From Boswellia sacra (Eukaryota; Streptophyta; Magnoliopsida; Sapindales; Burseraceae): a DNA stretch of 64,000 nucleotides. The DNA lies in the NCBI GenBank assembly GCA_013180625.2, contig SNVD02002551.1, positions 1 through 64,000 of the forward strand, read 5' to 3'. How positions within the stretch are numbered: position 1 is the stretch's first letter; every line of letters starts with the position of its first letter. Shown here in pieces: positions 47,175 through 64,000 of the stretch. The position numbers were made by a program, and so were the translations under genes. The notes beneath the pieces are model-generated. The model did not search any database and had not been told where the DNA came from. It saw nothing but the letters and a program-made list of their open reading frames with translations.

Positions 47175-49524
47175 TCGTATCTAATATTTAATTATTGGAT
47201 ACGATCAAAGGTACAAATTTACACATGCGCGCATTATTAGACAATTTAATAATTATTAATTTCGCAATGAAACTGGAGAAATCCAAATTTGTTTTGGTTT
47301 CTCTATGTTGAGTAAAATCTATATTATTATATTGTTGATGATGAGTTGCATATGTACGTAACTGCCTTCCACATTTCTGTAAATGTTGTCTTGTCTTGTC
47401 TTCTGGCAATGAACATTTATATATTTTGAAATCACTTTGTTAATTAATTATATTGATAACTACGATCAATCCTTGTGTTGATATAAATTTTACTAAGCGC
47501 TCAACGTAATTAGATAAATAATTTATGAAATTAATTCGAGTATTCTTTAACAAAAACAGATATAATAAATGTTATTGTGACTCGCTCTCCTTTCCAAGGA
47601 AACCTTACAATATTGATTAATTATTAGCTAGTTGGTGGATATAGGGACATGGGATGAGATTTGTTTTGATAATTAAGATAGATAATAGTATTAACTAATT
47701 AGAAGATTGTCTTTCACAATAATTTTAGTTAGATTTGTACTCGAAGAGTTGATTTTTTTTTTTTAAATAATACAAGGACCTTTTTCTGTACTGGAAAATA
47801 GTAAGTCTCAAAATCGATTTATTAGGTAGCCAAATTCAATGTTGAACAAAATTTTATTCCATTTAAAGCGCGGTTTGCAATGAATGTTCCGTTATATCAT
47901 ATTGTTTTGGGCTTATGTAGAGAATAATGCTATGTTCTTTTATGAATCCAAATCCTGTTTTTTGTGTTGCACATTTTCCAATACAATTTACACTTAATCT
48001 CAACCCCATATTCTTTTTAAAATTCAAAATCAACAATATATTTCTAAATTCAATTTAAAACAAAAATACTGGATTCATAAAAGAACACACCCTAAGCAAC
48101 GCCCACCTTCTTATTAAATCCATCGCCATCCGCGCACTCTTTGGGTCAACTTGGCGTGCTGGTAATTTTTGTAACAAAAATTAAAGTTTTGTTTGATGAC
48201 ATGACAAGTTTAATTGATAAAATTTTATTTAAGATGTAATTTATTTATTTATTTATTTTTTTAAGTATATTTTTATTATTTAGATTGATATATTATATTA
48301 TAAAATTTAAATTATATAAATATTATAAATCTATTATACTTTTTTTAATATAAAAGATGCCAAAGCATACTCTTTTTTAATGTCAAAGTTGAGAAAACAT
48401 ACGACATTCTCTTACTCGGTCAGTTCCTAGTGGGTCTACTTTTAAGAAATTGATGTGATGCACTTTGTGGTGCTTGATTATTTTGTTTTGAATTTGATAC
48501 TTATTGTCCGCACAATCCATCTTCACGACGGTGGTTAACTCTTTTGTCAGAGGGTTGAGATATGATGTGAAAACCTATAAAATTGCTGAGGCCACTACCG
48601 CCACGAGTGCTGCTCCCGCATAATATCACATCATAAATGAATAGGAACGTGCGAAAAGAAACATGCAGTTTTCTTCAATGGAAATAAGGCCTACAACACC
48701 GCATCAAAGCCAATTTTGTTCTGTTTTGTTTTGTCTTGTTTTGTTTTGTCTTTTTTTTTTTTTTAAATTTTGGGCTTTGAAAGATTAATCCAACTTCGGT
48801 TGGGATTTTATTGCTGTTATCAGAAGAGACTGTGTTTGTGTTTGTAAATTATAATAAAAATAAAATTTAAAAATATAATAAATAAAATAATCAATATTAA
48901 GAAAGGGTTCATAAAAACTCTTTTTCTCCTCGTATATCTATAATCTTTTTTATTATTTTCTCTTTAATTTAAAGTGATATTCATCATCTCTCTTAAATTT
49001 TTATGTTTTCTATCCCAAATTAATTACAATTTAATTATTTTTCTTCCCTTGAAATTTTAACCAATTACATAATTTTAGCTCTAAATATGTTTTCTTTCTT
49101 TCTCTATCCCTTTTAGACACCAAAACTAATAAAAATTTAATTGATTATTTTGTTGATATAAATTTGAAGAATTTAATAATATAGATACAAACAATTGATT
49201 GAAGTCAAAATCTTTAAAAATTTTTTTTTACGTGTGTCATGTATATTCAAATACGTAAAACAAAATTAAAAAAAAGAGTCAAACACCATCAATTTTAAAT
49301 GATAATTTAATTAAAGGTTAGATTGAAGGTGAAAAAAATGTCAATCACAATTAAAATCAAAATAATAATAAAAAAGTTTATCATAAATATATTTCAAATT
49401 AAATATGGATAATTAATTAAGTTGGCATTAATATATTTGAAAATGAATATGGAGTGTAATAAAAAGATTGTCTATATTACGATTCTATTCCTATTAAATA
49501 AGAGATAGTAGATAATGAAATAAA
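47175..49524. other. Intergenic between the NPF7-like gene and ABCC
   Basis: Convergent 3' flanks of a plus and a minus gene. Very AT-rich; a TTTTG microsatellite-like run lies at about 48719-48750. I see no exon, and only the MITE at 49525 is recognisable as a repeat. Confidence 0.55.
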
Positions 49525-49737
49525 GAGTAATGCTACTCTTACAAACTATTTATACAAACTCACCCATACAAACTGACGTGGCATAACGTGATTTGATAAA
49601 TAAATACAGTGATTTTATAAATATATATTAATAATAAATGACATTAATTAACATGGGTGATGTGGCGATCATATAAGATGCCACATCAGTTTGTATTTGT
49701 GAGTTTGTATAAATAGTTTGTATGAGTATCATTACTC
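49525..49737. mobile_element. MULE-type MITE with exact 10-bp target-site duplication
   Basis: The element is 213 bp. The left end GAGTAATGCTACTCTTACAA then ACTATTTATACAAACTCA is mirrored at the right end (reverse complement GAGTAATGATACTCATACAA then ACTATTTATACAAACTCA), a terminal inverted repeat of about 59 bp with few mismatches. ATGAAATAAA flanks it exactly on both sides (49515-49524 and 49738-49747). A 9-11 bp duplication is the hallmark of Mutator-type transposition. There is no coding capacity. A second, degenerate copy is at 18151-18320 in the opposite orientation. Confidence 0.9.
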
Positions 49738-49963
49738 ATGAAATAAAAAATGAGGACCGAATAGAACTACTATTAATAATTAATATTACGTGGAAAGCTT
49801 CTGTTATTGATGCTAGCCAATCAATTTATCCAATTTGAATTGTGACATACATGCCCTTGATGTAGGCTTTGCAGAGTATTTACCTTACTGCTTCGGTTGG
49901 GTCATCCCATCTTTATTGAATAAGTTACTAAGCTAATTCTTATATAATACAAACCTAAATATT

Positions 49964-57163
<7,200 letters not shown>

Positions 57164-57555
57164 CGCCACTGATGGATCGAATTCCACGTCGAGGGACTTG
57201 TATTTGTGTGTGTGTGGGTGCATATATAAATACAAACACAGAGAAAGTAGGAAGTTTTGAACGGCAGGTTTTTTGCACGCTTTCAAGAGGTCTTATTCAT
57301 CTTGGGGACCGACAACACAGAGAAATTAAATTGAAGAGAGAGACAATGATACGGAATCGGATGGCACGAGACGAGAATATTAATGAAATAATAATTAATT
57401 AAGTTTGCATTTGATGTATATCTTGTCGTGTCCTGTAATGTAAGTCAGTAAGAGAAACAGAGGAGGATCCAGAATTCAGATATGATATGATATCACGTGA
57501 GGTCTTTTTCCTTTGGCCTTTTGGCTCATTGCTTAAAGTCATTTCATTTCATTCC
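57164..57555. promoter_or_regulatory. 5' leader and proximal promoter of the ABCC gene
   Basis: Non-coding apart from in-frame ATGs upstream of the chosen start (a minus frame opens at 57286). A TATATAAATA run at 57222-57231 (plus-strand coordinates) could read as a TATA-type element on the minus strand. Confidence 0.35.
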
Positions 57556-58667
57556 ATTATTCTTCAATTGATGGAATGAGGAAGGGACAGACGCCGCTGT
57601 CTCTACTCTCTAGCCTCGATTCGAACAACTGCACTAGCTACTCCTACTCACTCGCTACTTCGACCTAATCACATCTTTGGTTTAGTCTTAGTGACAGTGG
57701 TGAACATTTCCAACTCAACAACTTAATTATCAGAAGCACTTGCCATTTGGTCTCTCTTTCTATGATCACGAAATCCATTATTCTTCCATCGATGGAATGA
57801 AGAAGGGACACACGGGCGGAGCCAGCATAGGTCCAGGAGGGGCAATTACCCCTGCTGGCAAAAAAAAATATTAAAATATTATTTTTTAATTATTAAAAAT
57901 GTATATATATATATATATGGATATATATTTTTGTTTACATCTTATTTATCAAACAAAATTTTTTTATAGTTTCTCCATCATCACTCATTAATTTGTTTTG
58001 TCTCTATTATTGTTATTTTTATTTTTAAAAAGATAAGATTATTTTGAATTAATAAATTTAAAATTTTATTTAGTTTTATTATTAATTACTTTATTTCATC
58101 ATTTCTCTAGTAATTAAAACTTAAAATTATTATGATAAATATTAATTTATATCTCAAATAATATTGACTAAAAATATTATAAAATTTTTAAATTTATAAT
58201 ATTATTTTATTTATATTAATTTATTTTTTTTATTATTATCTAATTTTGCCTCTCTAGAAACAATTTCTGGCTCGCTGTCTCTATTCTCTAGCCTCGATTC
58301 GAACAACCGCACTAGCTACTCCTACTCGCTACTTCGACTTTATCACATCTTTGGTTTAGTCTTAGTGACAGTGGTGAACATTTCCAACTCAACAACTTAA
58401 TTATCAGAAGCACTTGCCATTTGGTCTCTCTTTCTATGATCACGAAATCCATTATTCTTCAATTGATGGAATGAGGAAGGGACAGATGCCGCTGTCTCTA
58501 TTCTCTAGCCTCGATTCGAACAACCGCACTAGCTACTCCTACTCGCTACTTCGACTTTATCACATCTTTGGTTTAGTCTTAGTGACAGTGGAGAACATTT
58601 CCAACTCAACAACTTAATTATCAGAAGTACTTGCCATTTGGTCTCTCTTTCTATGATCACGAAACCC
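57556..58667. repeat. About 217-bp tandem repeat, three copies, middle one interrupted
   Basis: Copies begin with ATTATTCTTC(A/C)A at 57556, 57777 and 58451. Each carries TCTCTAGCCTCGATTCGAAC, CATCTTTGGTTTAGTCTTAG and ATGATCACGAAA in the same order. The first copy is about 220 bp and the third about 217 bp. The second is split into 57777-57813 and 58274-58450 by an insertion; the two parts add up to about 214 bp. Identity between copies is high, so the duplication is recent. Confidence 0.9.
57814..58273. mobile_element. Small AT-rich insertion in the middle repeat copy
   Basis: About 460 bp absent from the other two copies. It begins near CGGAGCCAG (57817-57825) and ends near CTGGCTCG (58267-58274), short inverted ends. 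The GGAGCCAG...CTGGCTC pattern is one I associate with decayed plant DNA transposons or LTR-like insertions; the class is not certain. It has no coding capacity. Confidence 0.6.
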
Positions 58668-61600
58668 ACAACTTGTCAGGAACATTGTTCTTTGAATTAG
58701 GGAAATAAATGGTATTCAGGCAACTGATGATTAATGTGAATTATGCATGGTGATTCTATGACAAATGCATGCGTTGGCCTCCACCAGCGATCTATATACA
58801 TACAAGTAAATATTTAATTATTACCCCCCGTTACAAATTAATTCGACCTAATTATTAAGGTATAAGCGATAAGCGAATTTGCTACTTCTTTGGGATATGC
58901 ATGCATGCATTGAAAATGAAATGATCCCTCCAATTATTCATGTGGACTGGTTGGTTTAGGTCACATCAATTTGATTTTATTTGATGGTTCACGATGTTAT
59001 GTTAGTGATGTCGTTTTCCTCTACATCATGTCATGTCTACTACTCCAAATTCACAAAACAACCCTTTACCGTTTCCAATTTATTTCACTGTAATATTGTG
59101 TCTCATATAGCTCTTAGTGAAGGCTACCCCTAAATACCTTATTAGTAAATTAGACTAGATTTTGGTTTTGTTTAAGATTTAAGAAAGCATTTTTGGGTTT
59201 GTTTAAGATTTAAGATTAAGGCCACGCCATCTTTTTTTTTTTTTTTTAATGTTTTCTTATTCGTCATTGAGAACAACACAACACCAACAGTGCTATTCGA
59301 TTTTTGATTTAAGTGAGTTCCAGTTGGAACAAAATTTTGTTCTCTTTCCAGAAAGATTGAATGGATGGGTCCAAACATATATTCACCTTAAGTTACTTCA
59401 AAAGAAAATGACAGGTAACAACCATTTCCAGTCTTTTCTACCAAATTTCATGAATGAACTGTAAAGTACAACGACTAAACTAATTAACGATTTAATTTAT
59501 TTGTAATGCTAACTCATTCTTCCCTTTTCTTTTATTAGTGATAGATGGATATTTTGAAAAAAATATAATAAGACTAGAAATGTGGCAAACTGGTGAATGG
59601 TTTTCCCTTTAAGCTTGATAACAACTAAAGGCAAAAGTTTGTGGCGATGGCTTACACCTGACAGTCCGGGCCTATTAGCAAAGGTGACTGGTGAGCCAGA
59701 GCTGCAAAAGCAAACAGTTCATCTTTTATCTTTTTTATCACTTCTATATTCATGGTTTAGCTATATCATTTTAGAATTTCTAAATAATACTTTCAAGAGT
59801 AGATTTTAATAAGTATAAAAAGCCTGAAACCATACATCCAGATCCAAGAAACACAAACACAACTTGTCGATTAAAATCAACTTGGAAAGACTTTCACTTA
59901 GAAGAGCTGAAGTGTCATTTAGATAGAGGTACAAAAGAAAAAAACCCAACTTTGGTTATGCGGTATAGAATATTATTTTATCTAACATTTGGCAACCATA
60001 AGACACATCACCCGAAATCAACAGGTTATAGAGTTAAGCTACTATCTTCCAAAATTTGCAGCAAGCATGGCATATCACATGATAACTCAACGGCTAAAAT
60101 CCGCACTGGTACGACTGGTCCAAGTTCAGCCACTCAAACATTGTCTTAATCCATTCCATTATTTGGAAAAACTTTAGAGCCAGAATATCGTTGAGCTAAC
60201 GTCAAGTCCTGTCAATCTCGTGTCCTGTCCAGCTGGCTGCACTTCCACTCCTCTAATCTCTTTCAACCTTGTCTTCTAATGATCGAAGACCTCGGCTTCA
60301 ATAACATCTTGAATTTTAACATTATTCCTAAAATGATTTTAACTCACTCATAAAATGCACAACACATTAATCTTCTATTTTCCTATAAAAGCCTAGATGA
60401 GAGTAGCTGCAGAATAAAAACACCATGTAACTAAGAGTACGTGTTTCGGGAAGTCTATGGTTGCAAAAGAGAGAGAGGCTATTCTTTTTATTTACATTTC
60501 GTATTAATTATCTTAAAATACATATTATACATTAAAAATGGAAAATGGGACGAAATTTACAAATATCCGATATCAGAGCATCTCTTTAGTCCTCCACTCC
60601 TTTCGGTGACACTAGAAGTACCTGATTGTTTTCAAACCTTCTTAATTACTGAGGAGTTTTCAGTCCGACTATTTTCCCAATAGTCATGCCATCGAGAAAG
60701 GTTAGCTATTACTAAGGTAGTTTCACCACATTTTGGTTTACGAAAATGATGAGGAATTTCCTCACTTGACCTCTATTTCCCAATAAAGAATTTGTCTAGA
60801 GTTTGTGACTTTATTTAACATAGTGAAATACTAATGATGCCCCCATTGTGAGAGTCGCATTAATCTTATGCCAGTCTTCAACCAGTGAAGAACTGCAGTC
60901 CTTGGATTCTCAATTGACCTAACGAAGACACCAGCCTGCAGTTCTTATCATTTCCCCGGAAGTGGCCATATGTATAGAAATATTTAGCAAAAAGAAAAAG
61001 ATTACGACAAATGTCTGGCAATCATCTCATACAATTTCTTAATTCAAGAAAATGACGAATGAGTATCAGTCTAAAAAATAATGCTTCAGCAACTTGGGAT
61101 TTGTTAATTGCATGTATCTCCACTTACAATTCATAGACTTAATGCCCGATGAGATTGGCCTGGGAGTTAAAAGAGGTAATGATCCAATAACTTTGCCTTC
61201 AATTCCATTTTGGCAAGTTCCTGGGTAACCTATAACATAACACTACGAAGGATGAATATCATGAGTAAATAAGTGAGTAAGTAATTTATTCTTACATCTC
61301 TTAAGTAGCAGTATACCTTTGCAATTATGTAAGCTTCAACTGGACTTAGAGTCTTGTTGCAACATCCCAACTGGTAAGTGACCTTAACATTATCTTGATA
61401 TAAGAACATCCTTAATTTTTTAATTGTGTGCATACAAAGTGTTGTGGTACAAGAAATAAGTAGTAGGGGGCAAAATGAAATACTTGTGAAATGGAGGCCT
61501 TAATTTTATATTGCATTATGTTTATATATAAGGGATGGGGGTTAGACATTTCTAAAGAACTCATTTTCCTCCCTTATTCCTAAGAACCTTAGCTCACATT

Positions 61601-61830
61601 CTTTTCTTTAAAAATTGGAGGAGCAAGAAGGAGAAGCTAGAAGAGAAGAGGTAAAATTCAATCCCTTCTCCAATTTTTAGTACTTGGGCGAAAATTTTGT
61701 TATGAATTGTTGTGTTAGGAAGTGGGTTCTAGCACCTTTATGCCATGTATGCTATGAGACTTGCCGACATTCATGTTTTGTTATAAGTCATGGAGGATTC
61801 AATTGATTTGGGTGACGATACGAAGTTAGA
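58668..61830. other. Intergenic
   Basis: AT-rich DNA without a recognisable exon, RNA gene or complete repeat. The short frames found here lack motifs and typical coding composition. Confidence 0.5.
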
Positions 61831-61839
61831 AATTATGCT

Positions 61840-61885
61840 AAGGTTTAGGGTTTGGGGTTTAGGGGTTTTGGAGGTTTAGGTTTAG
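61840..61885 (+). repeat. Degenerate telomere-like repeat
   Basis: A run of TTTAGGG-related units (AGGTTTAGGG, TTTGGGG, TTTAGGGG, then GGTTTAGGTTTAGG) matches the plant telomere unit TTTAGGG with errors. It sits at the start of the LINE remnant. Confidence 0.6.
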
Positions 61886-61889
61886 GTGT

Positions 61890-64000
61890 CATGGCATTGT
61901 ATCCTCCTCAAGCTGTGTTCTCTATGCTTCGACAAATGAGACTCATGGACATTTGTTCTTTAGTTGTCCTTTCTCATCTTCTGTTTGGAGGGAGATTTCA
62001 GCTAAGACTCTCATTGTATGACCATCTTTTTGCTGGAGCTTTCTGCTTCCACTCAGGATGCCTCTTTCATGTGACAAAATGACTTATGAGCGGGCTCGAT
62101 TATATTTTGCTAGGGTCTGTGTTGAGTTAGATGTAGAGCATTCCCTAGTGCATGACTTTGAGATCCGGTGCAAACAGTCTTCTGAGCCTATCAAGATTAG
62201 AGTAGAATATGAGTGGAAGCCAAAACACTATACTAAGTGTTGCCTATTTGGACAAACCCATCATGTGCCTGTTGTGTATTCCGTATCTGGTAGGGATGAG
62301 ATGCAAGTTACTACTATAGCTCCATTTTCAAGAGATAAAGGAAAGACTGTTTTTACTGATGTTGTAGTAGCAGTTCATATTGGGCATTAGATTTCTGCCC
62401 TAGTGATTGCAGGACCAGCTGAAGGTGATGGGCTTTGATGGTCATTTCTAGGGATGATGCCGCATCATCAGTTTCGGATTTAGAGTTTGATTCTGGTCTA
62501 AATTCACTATCTCTTTTTGAGGCAGATCAGCATAGGCTTTTAGGGTTTTCAGAGTGCATTACATACCAAGAGGCTTTCTTGTCCGATGGTTTAGCGACTC
62601 CATCGCCTTTGAGACTTGTAAGGGTTGATTCACAGACTCCTACTCTGATACCTTTATATGCTTGCTCCCCTGTTGATCCTCCATTTGCGGGGAAGGGTAA
62701 GAAGGCTAAGGGGGACAATGGGGCTAGAGGGCAAACGCCCCCACTAACTATTTCTTTTTTCAACTTGTGTTTATTCCAGTTTCTTATGATAGGGTATTGG
62801 AATATTAGCGCCCTTAATGGCTTCCCTGCGTAGAGGGCATTAAGGAATTGGATTTCTAAATTTTCTTTGAGTATGATTGGCCTTTTGGAGACTAAGATTG
62901 AACAGCAGCATCTTGGGTCAGTGGTTTCAATAGTTTTTCCTTTTTGGCAATTTTTGTCGAATGTCACGGATTCGATTGCTTGTAGAATATTGGTTTGTTG
63001 GGACCTTATATTATATGTTATGAGAAGTTTGTAGTGTTCTCCTCAATAGGTTGCTTGTCGGGCTACCGGATTATCAGATAATATTTTCTTTGGGTTGGTC
63101 TTTGTTTATGTTTCTAATAACCCGGGTTTTCATCGACAGTTATGAGATTTTATCAGGGATCAGTCTGCGGCCTTTCGTGACTTACCTTGGATGACATTGG
63201 GTGATTTCAATGCTATTTTGAGGTCTTTAGACAAGGTTGGTGGGGATCAGAATTGACATGGTTATATGAATGAGTTTGGATAGTGTGTTCATGATGTAGA
63301 GTTGATCAAGGTTCCATCTTCTAGGTTTTAATACACTTGGTATAATGGACATGAGGGAGATGGGACTATTTTGAGGGCACTTGACTGGAGTTTTGGTAGT
63401 TCTTGACTTGGCCAGGTATTGTTTCGAAGATTCTTCCTAGGGATATTTCGAATCACTATGCAATTATTCGGTTTGGAGATTAGAGACATGAGGAGCCCAT
63501 TCCTTTTAAGTTTCTAAATTTTTGGGCTGATCGAGAGGATTTTTTGGAGATTGTTTAGAGAGTGCGGGATACGCCAATGGATGACAACCCCATGTATTGA
63601 TTCACACAGAAGTTAGGTATGCTGAAGTGAGAACTTAGAACTTTGCATGGTCGAGATTCTAGTCACATATCTAGTAGGGTTATTGATGCCAGGGCTCAGT
63701 AGGCTATAACTCTAGTTGCTTTGGATAAGAGCTCGTTTTCGACAGAGCACATTTTAGCTGAGAGAGATCTTTGCAAGGAATATTTTTGACTCTGTCAAGA
63801 TAATGAGGCTTTCTTTAGATGGAGATCTAGAGTTCAATGGCTTTTTTTGGGGGATAAGAATACTAAGTTCTTTCATAGGTCTCTGATCCATGGACAAGTT
63901 AGGATATGCATGAGCTCCCAAGATGGTAATTATGCATGAATTCCTGTATCAGCAAAATAACATCAGAAATTCTCCTCCTCTAGACAAAAGTAGACTACGA
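61890..64000 (+). pseudogene. Decayed LINE (non-LTR retrotransposon), continues past the window
   Basis: From about 62060 a frame reads YERARLYFARVCVELDVEHS and RVEYEWKPKHYTKCCLFGQ, the ORF1-like plant LINE pattern with a partial CX2C-type knuckle. From about 62790 an endonuclease (EEP) domain follows, recognisable from WNISALNG, IGLLETKIEQ and LGDFNAIL (about 63198-63220), but broken by many stops and frame changes (for example 62831-62833, 63031 and 63144). The reverse transcriptase would lie to the right of the window. It is long dead. Confidence 0.8.

Noticed and set aside
62527..62967. 146-residue minus frame over the LINE
   Set aside because: It is antisense to recognisable LINE ORF and endonuclease sequence on the plus strand.

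Overview
The window is nuclear DNA from a flowering plant, almost certainly a eudicot. It carries plant-only gene families (ent-kaurenoic acid oxidase, BSK pseudokinase, U-box E3 ligase, NPF transporter, plant-type ABCC), genes with many short GT-AG exons, AT-rich intergenic DNA, and copia, gypsy, LINE and Mutator-type repeats. The proteins resemble those of woody rosids; a Citrus-like genome is my guess and cannot be proved from the sequence. All gene functions below come from family resemblance read by eye.

Layout from left to right. 1-3.67 kb: an internally deleted Ty3/gypsy element on the minus strand (3' end outside the window), abutting a 66-bp tandem repeat. 5.66-7.66 kb: a damaged copy of TTL, the bifunctional urate-catabolism gene. 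8.2-13.98 kb: a damaged, 5'-truncated 3-hydroxyisobutyryl-CoA hydrolase (CHY1-like). 15.3-16.6 kb: a U-box/ARM E3 ligase gene broken by a 13-bp tandem duplication. 18.4-20.6 kb: an intact DAR-type mitochondrial GTPase (SIN2/MTG1-like). 21.1-25.4 kb: an intact CYP88A ent-kaurenoic acid oxidase (gibberellin pathway). 27.1 kb: a small conserved-looking hypothetical gene. 29.3-39.8 kb: an intact BSK2-like brassinosteroid-signalling pseudokinase. Its last intron holds a Mutator-like element that itself contains a dead copia element. 42.9-47.2 kb: an NPF7.3/NRT1.5-like transporter. 50.0-57.2 kb: an ABCC (MRP) transporter. 57.6-58.7 kb: a 217-bp tandem repeat interrupted by a small transposon. 61.8-64 kb: a decayed LINE.

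For the five intact multi-exon genes I placed every splice site by hand, and the spliced lengths close in frame: DAR GTPase 378 aa, KAO 491 aa, BSK2-like 490 aa, NPF7-like 610 aa, ABCC 1514 aa. The genes do not form an operon-like unit. Two touch hormone biology (gibberellin synthesis, brassinosteroid signalling) and two are membrane transporters.

I found no new multi-gene system. The most informative observations are: three neighbouring genes (TTL, CHY1-like, U-box) each carrying inactivating lesions; a MULE-type MITE with an exact 10-bp target-site duplication and a second inverted copy 31 kb away; the nested transposons inside BSK2; and a copia element whose two LTRs do not match although its target-site duplication is perfect.
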